A stretch of 21,678 nt of DNA from Chara braunii (lineage: Eukaryota > Streptophyta > Charophyceae > Charales > Characeae): assembly GCA_003427395.1 (NCBI GenBank), contig BFEA01000299.1:1043107-1064784 (forward strand), given 5' to 3'. Below, one piece after another: positions 7,582 through 16,250 of the stretch. The first letter of the stretch is position 1, and every line of letters starts with the position of its first letter. The position numbers and the translations under genes were made by a program. The notes below the pieces were generated by a model that was given only the letters and a program-made list of their open reading frames with translations, ran no database searches and was not told the DNA's origin.

Positions 7582-9438
7582 ATGACGACTGAGGAAGGGA
7601 TCGATGACCAGCAGAGCGAAGGGAATCAGGGCACGAATGGGGATGGGGAACAAAACGAGGGATCAGCCAGGGATCGAGAGTCAGCCAAACCGGAAGGAAC
7701 CCGAGGAGACAGAAAGGACGCCTCAATTGGAGAAAGCTCGGGGAAAGCTGGGGGTAGCAAAAGGGGACCTCAGGAAAACAGGGAAGGGGGAAACGATATG
7801 AGAACAAGCCCTCAGAACTCAGTAGGAGCCACCCCTAAAAAGACAAAAGTCTCGGATGCCAGTCGTAAATTGGCAGAAATAGAAAAACAGACTGCAAAAT
7901 TTAAGGCAAGGCTTATCGAGCAGATGATGGCCGAGGACGAGGAGGACCCCCAGGGCGCAGGGTCACGTGAGGGACGTGGGACCGGCCAGGACGAGGCCAG
8001 GTATGAGGGGAAGGATAATAGCCGCAAAGGAACTCCTAGCAAGAAGGGGAAGGACAAGAACGACCCCCTGGCGGAGGGGACGGAAAACGCTATGACTCCG
8101 CCTGCTATCGACAGCAGCACTAGCCGACTGCCAGCCACGCCGAAAGTAACAGGGGCGTGCGACGGACTCTGGAGCCTTAGGGAAAGGGTGCTAGGATGGT
8201 TTGACCCAGAAGGAACGCCGAAAACTAGGGAGAAGCAGAGGGAAAGCAAGGAAGGGGAAGGGACCAGTGTAGCTGGAGAAGCGGGTAGCTCCGAAGGTGG
8301 TCTCAAGAGGGTAGTCACCACCCTCATCCGGGCACTAAACAAGAACCAGGGATACCTCGCAGATGCAAAGAAGAAACTCACGTTCGATGGGGCAAACATT
8401 ACGAAGTTTCTGATAGACTGTGAGAACCTAGCAGCCTTACTAAAATGGACGGAGGAGGAAAATATGGAGCACCTAGGGCAGCACGTGTCGCTAAGCTTGG
8501 GAAGGGACATTATGGCCATCGTCGCGTCCAGTGGATCCTGGAAAGAAACCAGGAACGAGATGATGAGGAAATACCTGAAGCCAGAGAAAATGGCAACAGA
8601 GGCCGATTTAGCAGCAGTCCAGAGAAAAAACTATGTGACTTACAACGATTTCCTAAGGGCATTTACGTTAGTGGCGCTGCGAATTCCCGGGGTAACGGAC
8701 CGCATAATGAGTAAATACTTCCTCAGGCAGTTCTCCGAGTTTGATAAGGATAAGATTTTGTCAGCATACCAGCAGACCAGTAAGTTCGAGTACACAAGAG
8801 ATGTGGACTTCAACACCGTAACAGACCTTGTGGAAAAGACAGTGGTCACCGAGACACTAGCCCTGCTTAAGGAAGGGGAGGTCATAGATCTGACCGGCAA
8901 AACGGGGGATAAGGTCAAAAAGGGAGTAGAGAGCCTGCATGAAAGGGTGCACGGGGTTGACAATAAGATAGAAAGAATGGAAAGCGCGCTATTAGTGATG
9001 CAGGCGCAAGTATCCCGACCCGCCCTCCCGCCCCAAGAAGTCGTGGTTCCGACAGCTGTAGCAAACCGGGGATTTGGCAGAAGGGACCCCGCCAACGAAC
9101 AATGCAAGTATTGCACCATGATCGGGCATTTCGTACGGGCCTGTCCGAGACTCAATCACGATATTGAGCGGCAGAGGTGCAGCAGGTCCCTCAAAGGCGA
9201 GATCCTCGGACAGCGGGGGGAGCGTGTAAATTGGAACTCGCCAGGAGGGATGCGGCGAGCCGTCATCCTCCTGAATAACCTAGAGATAGCTGTCATAGAA
9301 GCAGACCCAATAGCCAAGATTGTCTGGGACCAGCCAAGGGGACGGGGACCACAGGCCAATTTTATCCTAGAAGGCAGTGGGCAGGACAAGGTAAATATCA
9401 CCACTCGACGGGCTGGCGCGGAAAAGAAGCTCATTTGA
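7582..9438 (+). CDS. gag: Gag of a Ty3/gypsy retrotransposon
   Basis: Structural protein that packages element RNA. From ATG 7582 it is 618 residues; ATG 7561 adds seven. Residues 1 to about 240 are hydrophilic low complexity, rich in Gly, Glu, Lys and Ser. A capsid-like helical region runs from about 243 to 430 (FDGANITKFLIDCENLAALL, then SWKETRNEMMRKYL, and the TVTDLVEKTV segment). EVIDLT at about 433-438 looks like a SUMO-interacting motif. A short coiled coil (about 444-477) follows, then a CCHC zinc knuckle, CKYCTMIGHFVRAC, at 508-521, with exact C-x2-C-x4-H-x4-C spacing. The frame ends at TGA 9436, and coding-like acidic sequence continues in the same frame for about 30 codons. That TGA may therefore be a lesion in a single Gag-Pol frame, or a readthrough stop. 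Confidence 0.9.
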   Translation: MTTEEGIDDQQSEGNQGTNGDGEQNEGSARDRESAKPEGTRGDRKDASIGESSGKAGGSKRGPQENREGGNDMRTSPQNSVGATPKKTKVSDASRKLAEIEKQTAKFKARLIEQMMAEDEEDPQGAGSREGRGTGQDEARYEGKDNSRKGTPSKKGKDKNDPLAEGTENAMTPPAIDSSTSRLPATPKVTGACDGLWSLRERVLGWFDPEGTPKTREKQRESKEGEGTSVAGEAGSSEGGLKRVVTTLIRALNKNQGYLADAKKKLTFDGANITKFLIDCENLAALLKWTEEENMEHLGQHVSLSLGRDIMAIVASSGSWKETRNEMMRKYLKPEKMATEADLAAVQRKNYVTYNDFLRAFTLVALRIPGVTDRIMSKYFLRQFSEFDKDKILSAYQQTSKFEYTRDVDFNTVTDLVEKTVVTETLALLKEGEVIDLTGKTGDKVKKGVESLHERVHGVDNKIERMESALLVMQAQVSRPALPPQEVVVPTAVANRGFGRRDPANEQCKYCTMIGHFVRACPRLNHDIERQRCSRSLKGEILGQRGERVNWNSPGGMRRAVILLNNLEIAVIEADPIAKIVWDQPRGRGPQANFILEGSGQDKVNITTRRAGAEKKLI

Positions 9439-9866
9439 GACACAGTAATGGAAGAAGCCGCGGGAGCTAGTGCAGATCAGGAGGAAGCTGAGGCCAGGGA
9501 ACAGGAGAAGGTCTATGGAAAACAAGGGAAGAGGAACCGGTAGACAAAGCCACAGCGGCAAAAAAGAAGTTCAGATACCAGATTTCGATTCTGACGCCGC
9601 CCGAATTAGATGACACACTGAGGAAACTCCTGGGCACCATGGTGTCAGTATCCTTCCAGACCATGCTGCAGGCAAGCCCGAGACTGCTCAAGGGCCTCAG
9701 GCAGCTAATGACGCGTAGACGTGTAGAAGTAGAGGAGGCTCCGGAACCACAGGAACAAGGACCCGAGGAGGCAGAGGCGCCACAAGGAGTCTCCAACTTC
9801 CAAAGCATTCCAGGGGGCCTGGAAGACTTGGAAAAAACCTTTGTCGATATTCGCCTGAGTTTGTAG
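9439..9866 (+). pseudogene. Gag-protease linker, frame-shifted and stopped
   Basis: After the gag TGA the gag frame stays acidic and coding-like to about 9520. The homologous reading then moves to another frame (EEPVDKATAAKKKFRYQI, then ELDDTLRKLLGTMVSVSFQT and a TRRRVEVEE segment). This matches the pre-protease segment with an L-R-x-L-L...SP-x-L motif that I know from Ty3/gypsy polyproteins. It ends at TAG 9864, but the same frame continues directly into the protease, so the TAG looks like an internal lesion. Function of the segment: connector before the protease. Confidence 0.6.
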
Positions 9867-10310
9867 GACCGAGAAGGTGGCGAAGTAATGAGAGCACCGC
9901 CCGACACTAAACTTAGCTTCCACGCACTGCCTGTAGGAAAACTTAAAGTCCAGGTTGGAACCCACCACACCGATGCATTAGTGGATGGCGGCGCAGAAAT
10001 TACCCTCATACGACGGGATTTCGCAACGATCACGGGGTGCACAATAAACAAGGAAGTAGTAGGGAGTATCAGGGGAGCAGGCGGAGAAATTCCCTTCACC
10101 GGGTATGTCACCAAATGTGCGGTCAGGGCAGGAATTCGGGAATCCATTTGGTCTTTCCAACGGATGACCGTCATGGAAGAAATGGACCATGACATAATCC
10201 TTGGGAGACCTTGGTACGCCAATGTAGAAATGATTGGCATGCACTTGCATGACGGCACGTACATGGTAGACATAGAGGACCCGGTGACAGGTCGCGGAGA
10301 ACTCCTCTGA
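9867..10310 (+). CDS. pro: retropepsin-like aspartic protease of the element, fragment of Pol
   Basis: Processes the Gag-Pol polyprotein as a homodimer. It is in frame with the preceding linker across TAG 9864; the nearest ATG is 9888. The active-site segment ALVDGGAEITLI starts about residue 31 from that ATG, with Asp at 9984-9986. The usual Asp-Ser/Thr-Gly is Asp-Gly-Gly here. A flap-like glycine region (GAGGEIPFTGYV) and the conserved ILGRPW block near the C-terminus (about 103-108) are present. The frame ends at TGA 10308, after which the same frame stays coding-like (KLATWSQTFEESARKGAI) to about 10480. The stop is therefore probably internal to the ancestral polyprotein. Confidence 0.8.
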   Translation, partial: DREGGEVMRAPPDTKLSFHALPVGKLKVQVGTHHTDALVDGGAEITLIRRDFATITGCTINKEVVGSIRGAGGEIPFTGYVTKCAVRAGIRESIWSFQRMTVMEEMDHDIILGRPWYANVEMIGMHLHDGTYMVDIEDPVTGRGELL

Positions 10311-10840
10311 CTCCTCGGAACTGGAGGGGACCCTCCCAAGGGTAAACTGGCAACCTGGTCGCAGACGTTTGAGGAAAGTGCACGGAAAGGCGCAATCGCA
10401 CGGATGGAAGGTATGAGAGAAAGAGTAGAAATCATGATTGAGGAAGTTTTTAGCAAGAAGGAGTGGATCAAGATGGGTCTACCCTGAAGAAGAGGAGGCA
10501 AGAGGACGAGGCCCTGGAAGTTATGGTGGAAGAAAAAGAGTCGGAAGTCGAACTTGGGGCCAGCCTGCCCAAACCAAAGGAAGGCCGGAACGAAACGTCG
10601 GAGGTGGTGCTTGAAATCCCAGATTTGTTACAACTCGTTAAGGCCATCAGGTATCACAAAGTGGGGGTGGACCCCGCAACGCTTGCTAGATTTGAGGATG
10701 GGGTCCGAAAGGGCTACTGTCTGAATGGGAAGCTAGTCAGCATCCAGCCCCTCGTCTTGGAGGTAGCAAGGCCGATCCCGACCGTTCGTTTTTTAGGAGA
10801 ACGATCCCAGAGGGCAGTGTGCCAGAATACAAACCCGTAG
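10311..10840 (+). pseudogene. protease-RT connector of Pol, two frame changes
   Basis: From 10311 the protease frame runs open to TGA near 10484 and carries a helical, charged segment. Reading then continues in another frame (RRQEDEALEVMVEEKESEV, then DLLQLVKAIRYHKVGVDPAT). The sequence after a T6 run at about 10790-10795 belongs to a third frame (RTIPEGSVPEYKPVGKKVKP). The homopolymer makes a slippage indel, or a base-call error, the likely cause of that change. It has no enzyme motif; equivalent linkers join protease and RT in this group. Confidence 0.55.
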
Positions 10841-13230
10841 GGAAGAAGGTCAAACCGGTCTCGATCCTAGTAGAAACATCAACGGAAGAGGCCATGGAAA
10901 AGGAAGAGGAGATCCTACAGGTTATAAGGGAGAGACGCGCAACGGAAGGTCATCGCATACCAGATGACGTAGCAGATACCATGAAAATAGGAGAAGAAGG
11001 GTTCCTAACACCGGAAGAAACTCAGTTAATAAGATAGGCATGTCAGGAGTTTCATTTAGCCTTCGCTTTCAACCATCATCAAAAAGGGCGATTGGACGCA
11101 AAGCTAGTTCCCCCTGTCAGGATCCACACTGTACAGCACGAGTGTTGGAATGATAAAGGGCCCGCCTATGAGTTTGGGATAGCAGTGGAGATCACCGACC
11201 TGCTTAGAGCCAAGATAGATTCTTTCGTGGCTGAACCCACCGCATCCCCCTACACGAACAAGTGGTTCGTGTTCAGGAAGCGCAATAAAACGCTCAGGTG
11301 GATCTAGGACCTGCAGAAGCTCAATGCGGTAACAATTAGGGACGCAGGCTCGCTTCCACAGGCCGACTTATTGGCAGAATCTCATGCGGGGCGGAACATT
11401 TACTCCCTGGTAGACTTGTACTCAGGATATGATCAGTTGCCGCTCGATGCGAGGGATAGACCGTACACCGCAATGCACACCCCCGTAGGACAGTTGCAGA
11501 TGCAAGTGACCCCTATGGGTTTCACAAATGCGGTAGCAGAGGCGCAGAGGAGGATGCTCGCTATCACAGGGGATATGTTTCCAGAGAAGTGTGAACCATA
11601 TATAGATGATAATCCCGTAAAAGGCGCAAGGTACAAGGACGAGACGGAGGTCGAGCCGAGTGTGCGAAAATTTGTCTGGGATCACCTGCAGGATATCAAG
11701 GATCTCCTACAGCGGTTCTTGCTCTATAATATTACCGCAAGTGGGCCAAAGAGCATCCTGGCTGTCCCGGAGGTAACTATACTGGGATTTCGTTGTGGGG
11801 CCTATGGGAGGAGACCCGACCCAGCAAAGACAGATAAGATCTCTCAGTGGCCAACACCCCTGCGTACCACGACGGAAGTACGAGCCTTCCTAGGGGTGGT
11901 TGGATTATGGAGGATCTTCATCAAAGGTTTCGCAAAGATAGCAGAACCTATCCGCGCGATGATTAGGGAAGGTGGCACTATGGATTGGACCGAGGATAGG
12001 GAAGAGGCANCCCANACCCTGAAAGACATCCTGTCGTCCGATCAGGTTATCTTAGCAGCACCCTGCTTCAATGACGAAGTAGGACGGCCCTTCATCCTAG
12101 AGACAGATGGCGGCCCAATGGCAGTAGGAGGCGTATTGATACAGAAAAGCGAGGAGGGCAAGGAAAGACCGATCAGATTCGAGAGTAGGACCTTGAATTC
12201 GGCAGAACGGCGGTACTCACAGTTCAAGAAGGAGGTCTTAGCCATCCTACATTGCCTGAAGACTTTCCAGGCATATCTGTTCGGAAGGCAATTCATCTTA
12301 AGGATCGACCCCACCAATGTTGTCGGGGCACTGAAGAATTACAAGCCTATAGATCCGACCGTCGGTAGATGGATAGGGTTCATATGGCAGTTCGACTACA
12401 AGGTCGAGCGGATCGCAGGGCTTCGAAACAGGGCGGATGGGCTGAGTAGGGTATGCATCACGCCGGAAGGAATAGAGGGCGCGGAACCAATTGACGCCTT
12501 CCTAGATTACGAAGGGGGGGCCCTTGTTGTGGATAATGAAATGGCCGGCTCAATGCTTACAACAGGCCAGCTGCTGATTCAGACCTTGGAAAAAGGCACG
12601 CCTGCAGTAGTTGCAGAACTCAGAGAAGGGCCAGTCACCACGGCCCGGCGCAAAGAGGAAAATGACTCGTGGGGAGCAGAAGTTGGGGCCAGAGATGAAC
12701 TGATGGCAATGGCCGTGGAAGGGGGACGGGACGCCGTGATGACGTTGGCCGAAACCTGGGCAAGGAAGGAATGCCAGTACCTAGTCAACCAGACTCGGGA
12801 GGAGCAGGATACGGATCAGAAGGAACATGAGTTCTTCCTCATACAGATGTATGAGGGCGTCTTTAGAGAAATCGGTCTGTTGCTTGTAGGGAACAAACAA
12901 TCCACGGAAGTCAGCTCCAAGGCAAGGGAGGAAGCTGAGAAGTACGTCTTAAGAAATGGTCACCTGTTCAAGAAAGAGGAAGGGATGACGCCTAGGCGTG
13001 TCATTTGTGGGAGGTCTAGGCAGCTGGACGTAATTCAAGCAATGCATGATGGGCTAGCTGGAGGTCACCGGTCATCAAAGGGGACACTTGCAAAGATCGT
13101 GCCCCTGTATTTCTGGCCAGGAATGGCAGGCATGGTCGCAACGTACTGTCAGACGTGTCTTATATGTCAAGAGAGGAGATCCGTACGAGTTTACGAGCCC
13201 TTAGACCCACTCGGGTATTGGGACCCGAAC
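10819..13230 (+). pseudogene. pol: reverse transcriptase, RNase H and integrase N-terminus
   Basis: Copies element RNA into DNA and starts integration. TAG interrupts the frame at 11035 and 11305, and homology continues across both (ACQEFHLAFAF after the first; DLQKLNAVT after the second, where relatives usually carry Gln, Val or His). RT: SLVDLYSGYDQLPL near 11406, the MGFTNA block near 11516, and YIDD at 11599-11610 with both catalytic Asp. RNase H: ILETDGG with Asp at 12106-12108 and the SQFKKEVLAIL helix. Two N calls (12010, 12015) fall between RT and RNase H. The integrase zinc site has His at 13045 and 13066 and CQTC at 13147-13158. The frame runs on to TGA 13279 but loses homology near 13210-13225, where the integrase core takes over in another frame. 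Confidence 0.88.
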
Positions 13231-13727
13231 ACCTTGTTCACCTCGATCTTGCGGTTATGCCCGTATCAACGGATGGGTTGAGATACATCCTGGATGCAAG
13301 GGATAATCTCAGTGGCTATGTAGAGGCCGTAGCCCTCAAAAAGAAGACGGGGAAAGCAGTGGCCGATTGGGTGGAAGATTTTTACCTAAGACACCCCTTC
13401 GTGCGCAGGTTTATAGCAGACAATGAGACAAAATTCGTTAACCAGGAGGTGTTGAACAGGCTTAAGACACTGTGCGTACCAATCAAGATCATTGAGCCCT
13501 ACCACCCTGAGGCAAATGCACCAGTAGAAAGGGGGCACCGGACCTTGAAAAACACAATCGCTAAGCTTGCAACAAACAACTTGGGGAACTGGCCACGGTA
13601 CCTTAAGCAGGCAGTCTTCTCTGAGAACATGACACCAAAGAGAACGACGGGATGCATTCCAGCGGAGCTATGGTATGGAAGGGAGATTGAATTCCCAGTG
13701 GAGGCCCTCGTCCCTGGAACAGGTTAG
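13200..13727 (+). pseudogene. pol: integrase catalytic core
   Basis: Joins element DNA to the host chromosome. The frame carries a complete D,D-35-E set: Asp in HLDLAVMP at 13245-13247, Asp in IADNETKF at 13419-13421 and Glu in PVERGH at 13527-13529, with exactly 35 residues between the last two. It follows the zinc-binding segment by a frame change near 13210. It ends at TAG 13725-13727, just past VEALVP, where the next frame continues as PWNRLDDNLHLP. The core itself is intact but cannot be made as part of Pol in this copy. Confidence 0.88.
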
Positions 13728-14110
13728 ATGATAATCTGCACTTGCCCACGGAGGAGTTAATCATTGCACGTTGCCAGCAGGTCGCCAGGAATGAGGAGCC
13801 ATTGGAGGAAGTAGTTAACCGTGTAACGGATAGCCGAATGAAAGATAAAGCAAGGTGGGACCAGGTCAAGAACATTCGGAAAGAGCCACTCCAGGTGGGG
13901 GAGAAAGTGCTAGTTAGAAACTCGGCCCTTGAAAGCACATGGTCTGGGCAGTTGGGAAAGAGATTCAAAGGGCCTTACAGGATCGCTAAGCGGGTGGGAC
14001 TGAATATGTTCGAACTTGAGGATCTTGATCGTACTAGCATAAGAGGACCATTTCCGGGGCAGAGACTGGCCAGATTTTTTAGCAGGGATCCGGTGGAACA
14101 ATGGTTATAA
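13712..14110 (+). pseudogene. pol: integrase C-terminus with GPY/F module
   Basis: The third reading frame of the integrase gives the helical linker (LPTEELIIARCQQVARNEEP), then a basic stretch and KRFKGPYRIAKRV near 13959-13997. That is the GPY/F module typical of Ty3/gypsy integrases, thought to help multimer formation and target binding. It closes with ARFFSRDPVEQWL and TAA 14108-14110, the end of Pol. No chromodomain is visible. Confidence 0.82.
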
Positions 14111-14200
14111 GAAGCTCAGGACAGGGAAACTGGGGAATTGACAGCCTGAAAGGCAGGCAGCTGGCTATAAGTTCTGGACCGCCTCCCTGTGGAAGTGATC

Positions 14201-14494
14201 ATGACCACAGGGATTGTTCGTTTGTGTATCTTGCTTTTTGTGGAACGTGGGGAGACTGCCTGGGCTGACTGTGACTGGGCTTGGGAGCACGGGACAATGT
14301 ATCATAGTTTTTTGTGGGGTAACACTGGGGACTGTCTACACGAGGTATTTATGTGTTGGGACAATGTGTCAAGGGTTCTAAGGGATAATGGGACTACCAA
14401 CTACATGGGGGCAAGCAAGAGTTCTAAGGAAGCCTCCAAAGCTGCGAATGGGAGTGGAAGGGAATGCGTGTGTATGAGGGGTTGCGATAACTGA
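14201..14494 (+). CDS. small Cys/Trp-rich post-pol ORF with hydrophobic N-terminus
   Basis: 97 residues from ATG 14201; a GTG 12 nt upstream is in frame but unlikely as a start. The N-terminus has a short hydrophobic stretch, IVRLCILLFV (5-14), then ETAWA|DCDW, which resembles a weak signal peptide with a cleavage site near residue 22. Cysteines lie at 9, 24, 45, 52, 89, 91 and 95. Sequons occur at Asn 55, 63 and 83 (NVS, NGT, NGS). Position after integrase and before another ORF is where env-like genes sit in some LTR elements, but it is far too short for an envelope and has no transmembrane anchor. It ends one base before the next start (TGATATG). It could be a remnant or chance frame. Confidence 0.4.
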   Translation: MTTGIVRLCILLFVERGETAWADCDWAWEHGTMYHSFLWGNTGDCLHEVFMCWDNVSRVLRDNGTTNYMGASKSSKEASKAANGSGRECVCMRGCDN

Positions 14495-14495
14495 T

Positions 14496-15158
14496 ATGCA
14501 TGAACAGGACCACGCAAGGAGCAAACAGCAAACGGCAAAAATGGAGTTTGGAAATGAAAACGACAGCAACGCCATCAATAGGCCTACTGAGGGACAGTCG
14601 TCGAGACAGGCTGGAGAATCAAGCTCCTGGAAAAGGAAATTGTATGTGAGGTTTGATCACAACCTGGTTGTGAACAGGGGGGGGAGAAACCAAGGGACTA
14701 GGGGACCTTCACCACCAAGGGAGGGGGAGCCAATAGTCCTCCCCTCTGAAAGCGATACCAGCAGGGAGGAAGAGAGGAACCCGGGGAAAAGGCCAAGATT
14801 GGAGGAGGAGGAGTCCATCGAGGTCATAGACCTCAATAGCGGGGAAGAAGAGGACGAAGTGACAACGCCCACAAGGGAAGATCGGGGAAGAGAGGAGGAC
14901 CCAGGGGAAGAAAAGGACCCGTGGAAAAGAGAATTCGGGGCAACTTTCAGCGATTGGTTTGATCAATGGTCCAGTATTGTGGGTTATCAGTGGGCAATGA
15001 AGGGCAAGGAAAAGTTGAGCAGGGGAGAAGACATATCCCCAATAACCTTCTTTTTAGAAGAAACGCTTCGTCATCTACAAATGATAAAGAGGCTAATGGA
15101 GCAAGAGATGGAGGACCGTGCAAGGAGGGAGGCTCGACGCAGGGCACCGGGACAGTAA
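14496..15158 (+). CDS. acidic post-pol accessory protein with SUMO-interacting-type motif
   Basis: Intact 220-residue ORF beginning one base after the previous stop. The N-terminus is polar. WKRKLYVRF (45-53) and GKRPRL (97-102) are basic clusters, the latter a plausible nuclear localisation signal. A highly acidic centre follows: EVIDLNSGEEEDE at 109-121 fits a SUMO-interacting motif (hydrophobic V-I-x-L with acidic flank). An aromatic block FGATFSDWFDQWSSIVGYQW lies at 147-166. The C-terminal third (185-215) reads as a charged amphipathic helix ending in an Arg-rich tail. I recognise no family. Its openness next to a wrecked pol suggests recent origin or selection. Nuclear action is inferred from composition only. 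Confidence 0.65.
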   Translation: MHEQDHARSKQQTAKMEFGNENDSNAINRPTEGQSSRQAGESSSWKRKLYVRFDHNLVVNRGGRNQGTRGPSPPREGEPIVLPSESDTSREEERNPGKRPRLEEEESIEVIDLNSGEEEDEVTTPTREDRGREEDPGEEKDPWKREFGATFSDWFDQWSSIVGYQWAMKGKEKLSRGEDISPITFFLEETLRHLQMIKRLMEQEMEDRARREARRRAPGQ

Positions 15159-15309
15159 AAGGGGACAGCAGGCATCATGGGAATAGCTGGGAATCGGGGA
15201 AGGATTGGTAACCGGGCAGCAAGAACTGCCATCTTTCTTTTTGCGCATTTGAACTTCTTTCTGAATGAACTATGATGAGACAACTGCTAAGCTCGAAGCG
15301 GCTAAGGAC

Positions 15310-15620
15310 TGGGTAACGAATGCTACTTCATATAAGTCGTTGCTTCTTCGGGAATGGGCACGAGAGCTTTTTGCACTTAAAATAGAACTGTGGATGGCTG
15401 GGATGGCTAAGGGAAAGTAAGGGAAAAACAGAGGGAACTAGATGAGATGAGTCTGTAATGTTGTCTTGCATTCGGACTTTGTCTCCTCGTTTTCTTTTTG
15501 GAAAGATTGCGATGTAACTACTTTTTGGATTGAAGAAACTAGTAGGGGGTGGGTGATCGGGGCTACTTTGTATGAGTACCTGCTCCTTTTGGGAAACATG
15601 AGCTTTTTGTAGTAAGAAAG
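15310..15620. repeat. imperfect direct duplication, about 60-70 bp, 240 bp apart
   Basis: A segment starting GCTACTTCATATAAGT at 15322 is echoed by GCTACTTTGTATGAGT at 15562. Both continue into TGCT(T/C)CTT.. GGGAA and GAGCTTTTTG, with gaps. Diverged, so old. No function visible. Confidence 0.6.
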
Positions 15621-16140
15621 GGACTCGGGGTGATTGACTTTGTCTCAAGGAGATGAGCAAGGGCATGTCAACTCTTGAATATTGGAATGAACGTTGATGA
15701 CAAAGGCTTTCTCGTTGAATTGTGTAACCATGGTTGAATGAGTCGTTGTACGAGTCCTTGTGAGAGGTTAGGGGACCTATGGGTAAAGAGGCGCCCTCTT
15801 CCCTAGAAGCCTAATCCAACTTATCCCAGGCAAGTCCAGAGCATTGAGATGTTATGAGAAGCCGGAAGAGCGGAAAGAACATTGAAATGACTCAGCACCC
15901 CTTGCAATGGTTGAACGGCCGGGCGGGCTAGTGCTGATTGAGGTCGCAAGCCTCAAATTGAGCATTAGACGCTAAGTCGGATGTATGGATGGACATGAGA
16001 GTGATAAATGATAAGAGAAAGAGGAAGAATCATGCATAAAACCCCAAAAGGATGGCCATCTTCTAACCCCCGAGACGAGAATAGGATCCGTGTCCTCGAG
16101 GCCCACCCCCTCGGGCGCTAAACAGTGAAATGGACAAGGA

Positions 16141-16250
16141 TGGTCCTAACCAGGTTGTCCGACTGCAATGGATAAGAATGGCCCTAACTAGGGTGGTCGA
16201 CTTGGAAATGGAAAGAACGACCCTAACCAGGTTGTTCGGAATGGCCCCTG
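16141..16250. repeat. 38-39-bp tandem repeat, about three copies
   Basis: GGTCCTAACCAGG at 16142, GGCCCTAACTAGG at 16180 and GACCCTAACCAGG at 16219 begin successive units that continue with (T)TGTCCGACT/TGGTCGACT and a purine-rich end. A broken fourth unit follows at about 16244. The next 250 bases carry even more degenerate ATTGGAAGAGA-type units. Confidence 0.75.

Noticed and set aside
7812-8519. 235-aa minus-strand ORF opposite gag
   Set aside because: Ser/Leu/Pro shadow of the Lys/Glu-rich gag frame.
9467-10501. 344-aa minus-strand ORF opposite the protease region
   Set aside because: Plus-strand frames there hold the retropepsin motifs; the minus frame is Ser/Pro-rich with no domain.
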